A stretch of 12,020 nucleotides of DNA from an uncultured Collinsella sp. (GTDB taxonomy: Bacteria; Actinomycetota; Coriobacteriia; Coriobacteriales; Coriobacteriaceae): assembly GCA_938023705.1 (NCBI GenBank), contig CALJDJ010000098.1, forward strand, positions 1-12,020, given 5' to 3'. Position 1 is the stretch's first letter. Each line of letters starts with the position of its first letter. The translations under genes were made by a program, and so were the position numbers. Shown piece after piece: positions 1-7,493 of the stretch. The notes under the pieces are model-generated. The model was not told the DNA's origin, made no database searches, and saw nothing but the letters and a program-made list of their open reading frames with translations.

Positions 1-21
1 GAGCCGTCGGATGACTTGAAG

Positions 22-53
22 AAGGGGGAGGCCTCGCGGCCTCCCCCTTTTTT
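22..53 (+). terminator. Intrinsic terminator of the upstream unit
   Basis: A perfect hairpin has its left arm at 22-33, a TCGC loop at 34-37 and its right arm at 38-49. The stem is GC-rich, and six T residues (48-53) follow the GC part. It sits just after two possible stop codons, TGA at 12-14 and TGA at 17-19, one of which probably ends a + strand gene whose body lies outside the window. Too little of that gene is visible to identify it. The terminator separates it from the acpS operon. Confidence 0.88.
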
Positions 54-103
54 GCGCTTGCGGGCTTTTGTCTCACATAGTAGCTGTGTTTTATAACCCT
101 CGT

Positions 104-133
104 TTGTCGCATCTTCTGTGAACGGGCTACAAT
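104..133 (+). promoter_or_regulatory. Probable sigma-70-type promoter of the acpS operon
   Basis: A -35-like TTGTCG (104-109) and a -10-like TACAAT (128-133) are separated by 18 bases. They lie after the upstream terminator and about 30 bases before the chosen acpS start, leaving a short leader. It is the best promoter match seen in the 54-162 gap. There is no transcript evidence. Confidence 0.55.
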
Positions 134-162
134 AACTTAGTCTGTGCGATATGGAGGTGAAC

Positions 163-702
163 ATGGCTGAAGCTGGTATCGGCGTTGATATCGTCGAGAT
201 TTCCCGTATGAAATCAATTCTTGAAAAGACGCCGTCGTTTGCTCGGCGTGTGTTTACCGAAGAAGAGCGTGCGTATTGCGATGCATCATCGCGTCCCGCT
301 GCTCACTATGCGAGCCGCTTTGCTTCGCGCGAGGCGGTACTTAAAGCTCTCGGTACGGGTTTTAGTCAAGGCGTGGGTCGCAAGGATGTTTCGGTTACGC
401 GTGATAAACTCGGCAAACCGAAGGCTCTGCTTTCTGGTCGTGCTCTCGAAATCGCCCAGGATTTGGGTGTTGTCGAGGTCGCTCTTTCTATTACCCTTAC
501 GGGTGACTTGGCTGTCGCTAATGCCATTGCAATCACCGAGGATGCTCGACCTAAGCCTAAGGAAGAAAAGGTGAGCAACAAGAAACGCGTTGCGCAGACA
601 TTTAAAGAGGCTCGCTCTGTTTTAGATGAGCTTGAGCAGCTGCAGAATTCAGCATTGACGGAGCACTTGGGCGATGCTTCGCAAGATACGCTAGGAGCAT
701 AG
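163..702 (+). CDS. acpS: Holo-[acyl-carrier-protein] synthase with a C-terminal extension
   Basis: AcpS transfers the 4'-phosphopantetheine group of CoA to a serine of acyl carrier protein, activating it for fatty-acid synthesis in the cytoplasm. The N-terminal GIGVDIVEI contains the Mg-binding Asp9, and FASREAVLKALG (53-64) carries Glu57 and Lys61 of the family signature. The ATG at 163 is preferred because GGAGG (153-157) lies five bases before it; the in-frame ATG at 151 overlaps this ribosome-binding site. The protein is 179 residues, while AcpS is usually about 120-130. The domain ends near residue 125, and the last 54 residues are a Lys/Glu-rich, probably helical tail unlike the family. 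In the late 'SITHT'-type motif the usual His is Leu112 (SITLTGD). nnr begins at the base after the stop. The family call is secure; activity with the His-to-Leu change is unproven. Confidence 0.9.
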   Translation: MAEAGIGVDIVEISRMKSILEKTPSFARRVFTEEERAYCDASSRPAAHYASRFASREAVLKALGTGFSQGVGRKDVSVTRDKLGKPKALLSGRALEIAQDLGVVEVALSITLTGDLAVANAIAITEDARPKPKEEKVSNKKRVAQTFKEARSVLDELEQLQNSALTEHLGDASQDTLGA

Positions 703-2319
703 ATGAAACCGGTTTTGAGTACCGAAGAAGTCGTTCGTCTCGAGGATATCATCGAACGCGAAGGGACTTCGAAGGCCGAGCTTATGGAGCTAGCGGGTGA
801 GTTTGCCGCCAACGAGGTCTTGAAGCTCAATCCCGATCGGGTTCTCGTTCTGGTCGGTTTTGGTAATAATGGCGGCGACGGTTGGGTTGCCGCCGATATC
901 TTGAGCCACAAGGGTGTGGACGTGGATATCGTTTCTCCGGTTGAGCCGGATGAGATTCCTGCTGCTCTGGCACGTCATGTTGCTCGTCGAACTGCCGGTC
1001 GCGATGTGCACGTTTGCGTCGGTCCCTCGCGTGACGAACTCGAGGTTTTGATCGATAAGGCGGATGTTGTTGTCGATGCCATTTTTGGTACCGGTTTCCA
1101 CGGGAATCTGCGTGCGCCGTTCTCCATTTGGATTCCTACGGTCAATGAATGCGCCGATTGTGTCTTATCCATTGATGTCCCCTCGGGCCTGAATGCCGAG
1201 ACGGGCGTTGTTGATGACGACTGCATTCGTGCCGAGCGCACGGTGACGATGATTGCGCCCAAGATTGGTCTGTATAGCGCTGATGGCCCTGAGTATGCTG
1301 GCGATTTGATCTGCGGCAATCTTTACGACCGTCTTGACGAAGTCATCGATGATGTTGACCACGCCGCCGAGATTGTCGAGCCCGGTGACTTAGTTGATTA
1401 CTTTGCTCCGCTACCATCGAATATCGATAAGTATTCCCGTGGCTCTGTGCTTATTGTCGCCGGATCGGCGCAATATCCTGGTGCTGCCATTATGGCGGCC
1501 AAGTCTGCAGCTCGCGCGGGTGCTGGTTACGTGGCAGTCGCGGCTCCTGACGCCTGTGCCAATCTCATTCGCATGGCACTTCCTTCGATTCCCGTCTTTG
1601 CTATTCCGTCTGATTCGCGCGGCTCCTTTGGCGCCGCTGCGCGCATGACGGTGTGTGAGATCGCAAAGAAGTACAGCTGCGTGCTGTGCGGTCCCGGTAT
1701 GACGACGTCTGCTGGCGCTATGCAGGTGGTTTCGGGCTTGCTCGAGCTTGAGGTACCGCTAATTTTGGACGCCGATGCACTCAACTGCCTTGCTAAGATT
1801 GCCATTGACGGTATTGATAGTAACCCCGAGATGTATCGTCGCGAGCAGCCGTTGGTTATGACGCCGCATTATCGTGAGCTTTCGCGCCTGGTTGCCGGTG
1901 ACGAGGTGAACGACCTTGGTACCGCGATTGCGGCCGCGCAGAAGGTTGTTTGGGCTGCAGGCTCCGACAATCTGGTGGTCATTGCCAAGGGGCCGACGAC
2001 GGCTATCTGTGGTGTTGAGCGCGTGCTGCTGCCACTCTCGGGTCCGGCTTCTCTGGCAACTGCCGGTTCGGGTGATGTTCTGGCGGGTATTTTGGCCGGC
2101 ACGCTTGCCACCATGCGCGACGAGATGGATCGTTGGGAGTTGCTGTATTCGTACGCCGTCGCACTTCACAGCTACGCCGGTTTTGCCGCGGCGACGGAGT
2201 ATGGTGAGAAGAGCGTCATCGCGACCGATCTTATCGACTTGATCGGTCCTGCCATGGAACTGGCGGCAAAGGATGCGCTCGAAGATCTGGGAATCATGGA
2301 CGAAGGGTCGGATGACTAA
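703..2319 (+). CDS. nnr: Bifunctional NAD(P)H-hydrate epimerase / ADP-dependent dehydratase
   Basis: This enzyme repairs damaged, hydrated NAD(P)H: the N-terminal domain epimerises the R form to S, and the C-terminal domain dehydrates S-NAD(P)HX using ADP. Residues 1 to about 225 form the YjeF_N-type epimerase domain, with GNNGGDG (54-60), GTGFHG (129-134) and DVPSGLNAETG (158-168). Residues from about 235 to 538 form the ribokinase-like dehydratase domain, with KYSRGSVLIVAGS (243-255), LDADALN (355-361), TPHYREL (387-393) and AGSGDVLAG (454-462). The 538-residue length fits the usual fused form. AGGAG at 693-697, inside the end of acpS, is five bases before the ATG. acpS and alr flank it with 0 and 2 bases between, so translation is probably coupled. 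An acpS-nnr-alr order is common in bacteria. Confidence 0.95.
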   Translation: MKPVLSTEEVVRLEDIIEREGTSKAELMELAGEFAANEVLKLNPDRVLVLVGFGNNGGDGWVAADILSHKGVDVDIVSPVEPDEIPAALARHVARRTAGRDVHVCVGPSRDELEVLIDKADVVVDAIFGTGFHGNLRAPFSIWIPTVNECADCVLSIDVPSGLNAETGVVDDDCIRAERTVTMIAPKIGLYSADGPEYAGDLICGNLYDRLDEVIDDVDHAAEIVEPGDLVDYFAPLPSNIDKYSRGSVLIVAGSAQYPGAAIMAAKSAARAGAGYVAVAAPDACANLIRMALPSIPVFAIPSDSRGSFGAAARMTVCEIAKKYSCVLCGPGMTTSAGAMQVVSGLLELEVPLILDADALNCLAKIAIDGIDSNPEMYRREQPLVMTPHYRELSRLVAGDEVNDLGTAIAAAQKVVWAAGSDNLVVIAKGPTTAICGVERVLLPLSGPASLATAGSGDVLAGILAGTLATMRDEMDRWELLYSYAVALHSYAGFAAATEYGEKSVIATDLIDLIGPAMELAAKDALEDLGIMDEGSDD

Positions 2320-2321
2320 TC

Positions 2322-3467
2322 ATGAATAAAGCCGATTTGACGCGCTGGTCCTGGGTCGAGATCGACCGCGGGGCGCTCCGTCGCAACACGAGGGCCTATA
2401 AGAACTTGCTGAATCCACGTCAGCGCCTGTGCTGTGTGGTCAAGGCCGATGCTTATGGTCATGGAGCTGTTGAGTGCGCCAAGATCATGTATTCGGCCGG
2501 TGCCGACATGTTTGCCGTGGCGACGGTTAACGAGGGCGTTGAGCTCCGACAGGGCGGGATTACGAAACCCGTCCTCATCCTAAGCGAGCCGCCTATCGAG
2601 GCTATTCCGACGTTGCTCGAGTTTAATATCATGCCCTCGGTCTATACGTCTGACTTTGCTCTTGCGTATGGCGAATGTGCCGTCGCGGCGGGCAAGGTGG
2701 GCAAGTATCATCTCGCCATCGAGACGGGCATGAACCGCATTGGCGTACATTACACGCAGGTGCTCGACTTTGTCCGCGGTATTAATTTCCATCGCGGTAT
2801 TCAGTGCGACGGCGTATTTACGCACTTCGCCACGGCCGATGAACCTTCGGGCTGGGACTACAAACTGCAGTGTCAGCGCTTTACCGAGGCCGTTCAGGCC
2901 ATTAAGGATGCGGGCTTTGAGTGCGGTATCGTGCACTGCGCCAACACGCCGTCCTCGATGCTCGACCCCTCGATGCATTTTGATATGATTCGCGCCGGCG
3001 TCGGCTTGTATGGCATGCAGCCGTGCGAGCTGAGTGGCCGCGTGATGCAGCTTGATCCCGTCATGAGCGTCCACGCGCGTGTGACGCGCGTGGCGCATCC
3101 TGCGATGGGCGAGGGCGTGGGCTACGGCTTTACCTACCGCGTACCGCGCACGCGCGTTCAGATCTGCACCCTTCCGATCGGTTATGCCGATGGCCTTTCG
3201 CGTACGCTTTCCAATCGTATGGACGTGCTGTATCGCGGCGAGCGTGTGCGTCAGGTGGGCAATATCTGCATGGACCAGTTTATGGTCGCCATTCAGTCCA
3301 ACCCGGCGCATGAGATTCCCGAGGCCGAGTATGGTGACGAGATGATCATTGTCGGCCGCGATGGAGATGCCGAGATTACCATGGACGAGATGGCGCGCCT
3401 ACGCGGCACGATTAACTACGAGGTCGCTTGCGGCTTTGGTATGCGTCTCGACAAGGTCTACGTGTAG
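2322..3467 (+). CDS. alr: Alanine racemase
   Basis: This PLP enzyme interconverts L- and D-alanine, supplying D-Ala for peptidoglycan. Residues 1 to about 245 form the TIM-barrel domain with the PLP lysine Lys41 in VVKADAYGHG (39-48); the rest is the beta-rich C-terminal domain. Tyr268 in GVGYGFTY is the expected second catalytic base, and PIGYADGLSR (285-294) and a CMDQFMV segment are typical of the family. The 381-residue length is normal. The ATG lies two bases after the nnr stop. There is only a weak GAAGGG (2302-2307), rather far upstream, so translation probably depends on coupling to nnr. No anomalies were seen. Confidence 0.97.
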   Translation: MNKADLTRWSWVEIDRGALRRNTRAYKNLLNPRQRLCCVVKADAYGHGAVECAKIMYSAGADMFAVATVNEGVELRQGGITKPVLILSEPPIEAIPTLLEFNIMPSVYTSDFALAYGECAVAAGKVGKYHLAIETGMNRIGVHYTQVLDFVRGINFHRGIQCDGVFTHFATADEPSGWDYKLQCQRFTEAVQAIKDAGFECGIVHCANTPSSMLDPSMHFDMIRAGVGLYGMQPCELSGRVMQLDPVMSVHARVTRVAHPAMGEGVGYGFTYRVPRTRVQICTLPIGYADGLSRTLSNRMDVLYRGERVRQVGNICMDQFMVAIQSNPAHEIPEAEYGDEMIIVGRDGDAEITMDEMARLRGTINYEVACGFGMRLDKVYV

Positions 3468-3475
3468 GAGTCGCT

Positions 3476-4096
3476 ATGGGCGTCATGCACATCCCCGGCC
3501 ATAGCCATCAGGCGCCGCGTGAGGTCGCACTCGAGGAGATCGAGGCCGTTCTGGGCGATTGTCACCTTTGCCAGCTTTACCAGTCGCGCCATAACATCGT
3601 GTTTGGCGTGGGAAACCCCCACGCTCGCGTGATGTTTATTGGCGAGGCGCCGGGCCGCAATGAGGATTTGCAGGGCGAGCCCTTTGTGGGGGCGGCAGGC
3701 GAGGACCTCAACGGCATTTTGTCGCTGGCGGGGCTCAAACGCGAAGACGTCTACATTGCCAACGTGCTTAAGTGCCGCCCGCCGGGAAACCGCAATCCGC
3801 GTCCCGAGGAAGTGCTGGCTTGCTCGCCATTTTTGCGTGAGCAGATTCGAAGCATCTGGCCCGATATTATTGTGACGCTCGGCAACCCCGCGACGCACTT
3901 TGTGCTAAAGACCGAGATTGGCATTACTAAGCTGCGCGGCAGGTTCCACCAGATGGGGCATTTTGTGGTAATGCCCACGTTCCATCCGGCAGCAGCGCTG
4001 CGCAATCCGGCGTGGCAGGAGCTGCTGGAGGAAGACTTTAAGATGCTGGGCGACTATCTGGAGCGACATCCCGCGCCAGAGGACGCCTCGGAATAA
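3476..4096 (+). CDS. Family-4 (4Fe-4S) uracil-DNA glycosylase
   Basis: The enzyme removes uracil from DNA to start base-excision repair. The 206-residue protein has four cysteines placed as in iron-sulfur family-4 UDGs: Cys29 and Cys32 (CHLC), Cys100 (LKCRPPGNRNP) and Cys116. GEAPGRNED (56-64) matches the first active-site motif, and HPAAALR (170-176) matches the second. The start at 3476 is chosen because TAGGAG (3465-3470) precedes it by five bases; a longer in-frame start at 3428 would lie inside alr and has no such site. It is the fourth gene of the operon, eight bases after alr. There is no pathway link to its neighbours beyond shared transcription. The family is secure; whether it prefers single- or double-stranded DNA cannot be read from the sequence. 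Confidence 0.93.
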   Translation: MGVMHIPGHSHQAPREVALEEIEAVLGDCHLCQLYQSRHNIVFGVGNPHARVMFIGEAPGRNEDLQGEPFVGAAGEDLNGILSLAGLKREDVYIANVLKCRPPGNRNPRPEEVLACSPFLREQIRSIWPDIIVTLGNPATHFVLKTEIGITKLRGRFHQMGHFVVMPTFHPAAALRNPAWQELLEEDFKMLGDYLERHPAPEDASE

Positions 4097-4108
4097 TAAG
4101 GAGCATAT

Positions 4109-4615
4109 ATGTCCCTGGAGCGCCTGGGGGTAGGTACTTACAAAACGACTTGCGCTGCCGATACGGAGTACTTTGGCGAGCTAATTGCACCGTGCCTTGA
4201 GGACGGCGATGTGCTCATCCTGACCGGTGGCCTGGGAGTGGGCAAAACTCACTTTACCAAGGGCGTCTCGCGCGGGCTGGGCGATGGGCATATGGTTACG
4301 AGCCCTACGTTCGCCCTCATGGCCGTTCACGATCAAGGTCGTATTCCGCTGTTTCACTTTGATCTATACCGCCTGGAGCATGCCTACGAGCTCGAGGATA
4401 CGGGCATTTTCGATGTGCTGGGCTATGAGGGTGCTTGCCTGCTGGAATGGGGCGAACAATTCCAGGACGAGCTGACGGATGAGTATCTTTCGGTGACGCT
4501 CAGGCGTGATGAGGGCGACAGCGACGTGCGAACGATAACGCTTGAGGCGCACGGTGACCGCGCAATGGAGCTTTCCCATTTGATTGATAAGGCTGTACAA
4601 GATGAGCTTGCATAA
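4109..4615 (+). CDS. tsaE: tRNA threonylcarbamoyladenosine biosynthesis ATPase TsaE
   Basis: TsaE is the ATPase that works with TsaB and TsaD in making t6A at position 37 of ANN-decoding tRNAs. Walker A is GGLGVGKT (40-47), followed by the family's SPTF (65-68), DLYRL (85-89) and LLEWGE (111-116) motifs. Its 168 residues are near the usual length. AAGGAG at 4098-4103 lies five bases before the ATG, and the gap after the glycosylase stop is 12 bases. The 3' end overlaps the next reading frame, which encodes its partners TsaB and TsaD, so the two are probably translationally coupled. Confidence 0.95.
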   Translation: MSLERLGVGTYKTTCAADTEYFGELIAPCLEDGDVLILTGGLGVGKTHFTKGVSRGLGDGHMVTSPTFALMAVHDQGRIPLFHFDLYRLEHAYELEDTGIFDVLGYEGACLLEWGEQFQDELTDEYLSVTLRRDEGDSDVRTITLEAHGDRAMELSHLIDKAVQDELA

Positions 4616-6986
4616 CGACAACGCGCTGGTGGTGGCGCTCGATACCTCGACTGACATGCTTGCCTGCGCGGCAAGCTGGATTGATGGGCAGACGGGTGAG
4701 ACGAAGCTCGTGAGTGGCGACCACATGTGTCGCCGTCACGCCAACGTTGAGCTCGTGAATACCGTTGATGGCGTGCTGGCTCAAGCCGGTCTGGATCGCA
4801 GCGATGTTGGTTGCTATGTGGTCGGCCGCGGCCCGGGGTCCTTTACGGGTGTGCGCATCGGCATCTCCACTGCCAAGGGCCTCGCGCGTGGTGCCAATGT
4901 TCCGCTGCTGGGCGTGTCGACGCTCGACGCTTGCGCTTGGACGGCGTGGAAGGCTGGCGTGCGCGGCAAGCTTGGTATCTTGGCCGATGCTATGCGCGGT
5001 GAGGTATATCCGGCGCTGTATATGCTGGTCGATGAGGGTCCCGAGCGTCAATTTGAGCGCGAACACGTGGTCAAGGCCGCCGTGGCGCTCGATGAGTGGC
5101 GCCAAGCAGCGGACTGGGGCCAGGTTCAGCTGACCGGTGACGGTCTCGTGCGCTATGGCAAGCTGCTGGGTGAGGACGAGGCCGCCCGCTGCGTGGAGCG
5201 CGACCTGTGGTGGCCTTCGGGCGAGGGCTTGCTGCTCGCGCACGCTGCGGGTGACGGCGATCCGGCCCGCGTCCTGCCGATTTACACGCGCCTTTCGGAT
5301 GCCGAGGAAAACGAGCGCAAGCGTCTTGGTCTTGCCGAGAGTGCGCAGAGCGAAATTACGGGTGTTGCCGATGAGCTCGCCGGTCGTCATCTGCAGTTCC
5401 GTCCCATGGGCGCGGCGGATGCCGAGGGCGCGAGCGCGCTGGAGGCTGCCTGCTTTGAAGGTGCCGGACACGAGGCATGGACGCCGGGCATGTTCCTGTC
5501 CGAACTGGGCGAGGACGTCGCTGCGCCGCGTAGTTGGTGGGTGGCACACGACGACGGCAAGCTGCTGGGCCTTGCCGGCGGTATGGTCGTGGACGGTGAT
5601 GTGCAGATTCTGGATGTCGCCGTCGACCCGGCACATCGCCGTGAGGGCATTGCCCGCAAGCTGCTGTCGCACGTGAGCTATGATGCCCAGATGCTCGGCT
5701 GCACCACGGCTTCGCTCGAGGTCGAGGACGGTAATGAGGGAGCGATCGCGCTTTATAACGCTCTGGGCTTTACCGAGGCTGGCCGTCGCCGCGGCTACTA
5801 TGGTGCCGGCAAGGACGCCATCGTCATGACGGCTCCGCTGCCCCTGGTGCTTCCGGTCGACAATGCTTCGCCCGAGCCGACGGCGGCAGAGCAGCGCGTA
5901 TGGCCGCTGCCTGCGCCTAGGCGCTCCGAGGGGGAGCGTGCCGAAATTGAGCGCCGCCGCCTAGTGCTTGCCATCGAGAGTTCCTGCGACGAGACGGCGG
6001 TGGCGATTATCGATGCGGATGGCAATATGCTGGCCAACCAGGTGTCGACGCAGATCGATTTCCATGCCCGTTTTGGCGGCGTGGTGCCCGAGATCGCCTC
6101 GCGCAAACACGTTGAGGTGATTGTGAGTGTCGTGGATGCGGCGCTCGAGGATGCCGCAGCATCGCTTGGTCTTGAGGGTGGAGCCATCGCGCCGAGCGAA
6201 CTCGCCGCTGTTGGCGTGACGCAGGGTCCGGGCCTGGTGGGTGCTCTGGTAGTGGGCGTCGCCTTCGCCAAGGGCTTTGCGTATGCTGCCGGCAAACCGC
6301 TGGTGTGCGTCAATCATCTGGAGGGCCACCTGTTTGCCAACCTGTTGGCGCAGCCCGACCTCGAGCCCCCGTTTATCTTTACGCTCGTTTCGGGCGGGCA
6401 CACCATGCTCGTGCACGTAAAGGCATGGGGCGACTATGAAGTGCTTGGCGAGACGCTCGACGACGCCGTGGGCGAAGCCTTCGACAAGGTGGCAAAGGCA
6501 CTGGGTCTTGGCTATCCCGGAGGCCCTATCATCTCCAAGCTTGCCGAGACGGGCAACCCCAAGGCGATCGATTTCCCCCGTGCGCTTAACAGCAGGGGGG
6601 ACTATCGCTTCTCGCTTTCGGGCCTCAAGACGGCGGTGACGCTCTACATCGAGCAGGAGACCAAGGCCGGGCGCACGATTCACCTGCCCGACCTAGCGGC
6701 CTCGTTTGAGGCGGCGGTCTTTGACGTGCAGTACAAGAAGGCCAAAAACGCTCTGCACGCCACCGGGTGCAAGGAGTATTGCATCGGCGGTGGTGTCTCG
6801 GCTAATCCGCATCTGCGCGAGATGATGATCAAGAAGCTCGGGCGTCAGGGGATCCGCGTAACGGTGCCGCCCTTGTCTGCCTGTACCGATAACGCAGCCA
6901 TGATCGCGGAGGTCGCTCGCCGTAAATTCGACCGAGGTGAAATCTCGCCGTTCGACGTCGACGCCGATCCAAACATGACGCTGTAG
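4602..6986 (+). CDS. TsaB-RimI-TsaD triple fusion (t6A synthesis plus N-acetyltransferase)
   Basis: One continuous 794-residue frame joins three usually separate proteins. Residues 1 to about 235 resemble TsaB, the non-catalytic partner, with GRGPGSFTGVRIG (75-87). Residues about 262-412 are a GNAT acetyltransferase of RimI type (acetylates the N-terminus of ribosomal protein S18), with the acetyl-CoA loop VDPAHRREGIARKLL (341-355) and an ALYNALGF segment (383-390). After a Pro-rich linker (about 412-450), residues 453-794 are TsaD, which transfers threonylcarbamoyl to A37. Its metal site includes His572 and His576 (HLEGH) and Asp763 (CTDNAA), and SGGHT is at 597-601. ATG 4602 overlaps the tsaE end by 14 bases, with AAGG at 4589-4592; a TTG at 4584 is an alternative start. 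TsaC is not in the window. No frameshift or missing TsaD motif was seen. Confidence 0.93.
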   Translation: MSLHNDNALVVALDTSTDMLACAASWIDGQTGETKLVSGDHMCRRHANVELVNTVDGVLAQAGLDRSDVGCYVVGRGPGSFTGVRIGISTAKGLARGANVPLLGVSTLDACAWTAWKAGVRGKLGILADAMRGEVYPALYMLVDEGPERQFEREHVVKAAVALDEWRQAADWGQVQLTGDGLVRYGKLLGEDEAARCVERDLWWPSGEGLLLAHAAGDGDPARVLPIYTRLSDAEENERKRLGLAESAQSEITGVADELAGRHLQFRPMGAADAEGASALEAACFEGAGHEAWTPGMFLSELGEDVAAPRSWWVAHDDGKLLGLAGGMVVDGDVQILDVAVDPAHRREGIARKLLSHVSYDAQMLGCTTASLEVEDGNEGAIALYNALGFTEAGRRRGYYGAGKDAIVMTAPLPLVLPVDNASPEPTAAEQRVWPLPAPRRSEGERAEIERRRLVLAIESSCDETAVAIIDADGNMLANQVSTQIDFHARFGGVVPEIASRKHVEVIVSVVDAALEDAAASLGLEGGAIAPSELAAVGVTQGPGLVGALVVGVAFAKGFAYAAGKPLVCVNHLEGHLFANLLAQPDLEPPFIFTLVSGGHTMLVHVKAWGDYEVLGETLDDAVGEAFDKVAKALGLGYPGGPIISKLAETGNPKAIDFPRALNSRGDYRFSLSGLKTAVTLYIEQETKAGRTIHLPDLAASFEAAVFDVQYKKAKNALHATGCKEYCIGGGVSANPHLREMMIKKLGRQGIRVTVPPLSACTDNAAMIAEVARRKFDRGEISPFDVDADPNMTL

Positions 6987-6998
6987 CTGGTACGGCGC

Positions 6999-7133
6999 GG
7001 TCCCCGGACGGAGGGGCCGGATATAAGGTTTCCTGCTCTACAGTCCTGCGCAAGACGAAGGCCACATTAAGTGGCCTTCTTTGCGTGCGGAACTCGCGAT
7101 AAACCTTATATCCGGCCCCTCCGTCCGGGGACC
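6999..7133. repeat. Palindromic repeat element, copy 1 (complete)
   Basis: Perfect 33-base inverted arms at 6999-7031 and 7101-7133 enclose a 69-base centre. The centre carries a smaller hairpin (7057-7065 with 7071-7079, loop ATTAA), extended by CGCAA/TTGCG pairing. Bases 7033-7087 are identical to 11966-12020. The element begins 12 bases after the stop of the TsaB-RimI-TsaD gene. I see no open reading frame of its own and no clear target-site duplication (left flank ends in CGGCGC, right flank starts TTTCTG). It may be a REP- or MITE-like element or a long terminator hairpin. Confidence 0.85.
7057..7082 (+). terminator. Possible terminator hairpin in the repeat core
   Basis: A nine-base-pair stem GAAGGCCAC/GTGGCCTTC with a five-base loop is followed by only three T residues before GCG. 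It is the best candidate for ending the acpS-to-tsaD operon, alone or with the 33-base outer arms. The short T tract makes it a weak intrinsic terminator on its own. Confidence 0.45.
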
Positions 7134-7225
7134 TTTCTGTATCGATATAGCTTCTGAGCTGGTTTGGCGTCGACAACGTCTGGCAAGGTTAGCCAGCTGC
7201 GTTGACTTTCCGGCGTGCTTTAGCT

Positions 7226-7337
7226 GAAAGAAAAAGATGGTGTGCGGAGCTTTGCTCCGCATTTGGGATGGGAGCTCCCGCGGCTCCCGAGGGGCATCTC
7301 TCATGCAAAACTTTTGTCGGGTAAAGTCCGAGGTCAG
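7226..7337 (-). ncRNA. Candidate small structured RNA, minus strand (unrecognised)
   Basis: The 7134-7392 stretch has no convincing gene. It contains hairpins TGCGGAGC/GCTCCGCA (7243-7261) and GGGAGC/GCTCCC (7270-7288), both enclosed by a five-pair stem AGATG/CATCT (7235-7239 with 7295-7299), giving a three-way junction. Read on the minus strand, the enclosing stem is followed by a T-rich run (TTTTTCTTT), and a promoter-like pair lies just upstream, so a transcript of about 110 bases is possible. I recognise no known RNA family. The structure could equally be part of a + strand transcript or have no function. Confidence 0.22.
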
Positions 7338-7343
7338 TGGCGT

Positions 7344-7373
7344 TTTATACCGAGAAATTCAAAAATAGTTGAA
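7344..7373 (-). promoter_or_regulatory. Possible minus-strand promoter
   Basis: On the minus strand TTCAAC (complement of 7368-7373) and TATAAA (complement of 7344-7349) are 18 bases apart. The site would diverge from the + strand promoter at 7393-7421 and read into the structured stretch at 7226-7337. The region is AT-rich, so a chance match is quite possible. Confidence 0.25.
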
Positions 7374-7392
7374 AATTCATTACAAATTTGCG

Positions 7393-7421
7393 TTGACTTT
7401 AGGTAACTAAAGTTTCATACT
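7393..7421 (+). promoter_or_regulatory. Probable promoter of the cstA leader
   Basis: TTGACT (7393-7398) and CATACT (7416-7421) are separated by 17 bases in an AT-rich stretch. Transcription would start near 7428, giving a leader of about 235 bases before cstA. It is the strongest promoter match upstream of cstA. A palindrome fills the spacer. Confidence 0.6.
7396..7413. promoter_or_regulatory. Probable repressor operator in the cstA promoter spacer
   Basis: ACTTTAGGTAACTAAAGT is an 18-base dyad with eight of nine positions symmetrical. It overlaps the end of the -35 box and fills most of the spacer up to the -10 box, where a bound dimer would block RNA polymerase. The regulator cannot be named: the TTAGGT half-site is loosely like DtxR-family sites, but many winged-helix repressors use similar AT-rich dyads. 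Confidence 0.45.
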
Positions 7422-7493
7422 CCTTTTTCAACCACTGGGGGATGTGAACACGCACGGATCGTTCGCATCATGATTGAAGAGGATTTTTTAGAC

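Noticed and set aside
4500..5672. 390-codon open frame on the minus strand opposite the TsaB and GNAT domains
   Set aside because: The + strand frame shows clear TsaB and RimI motifs throughout; the antisense translation has no recognisable domain.
6999..7133. Insertion sequence or transposon end
   Set aside because: The inverted arms are perfect, but there is no transposase frame and no visible target-site duplication, so only a repeat element is called.
7038..7304. 88-codon minus-strand frame in the intergenic region
   Set aside because: No ribosome-binding site or family resemblance, and it runs through the palindromic repeat arm.
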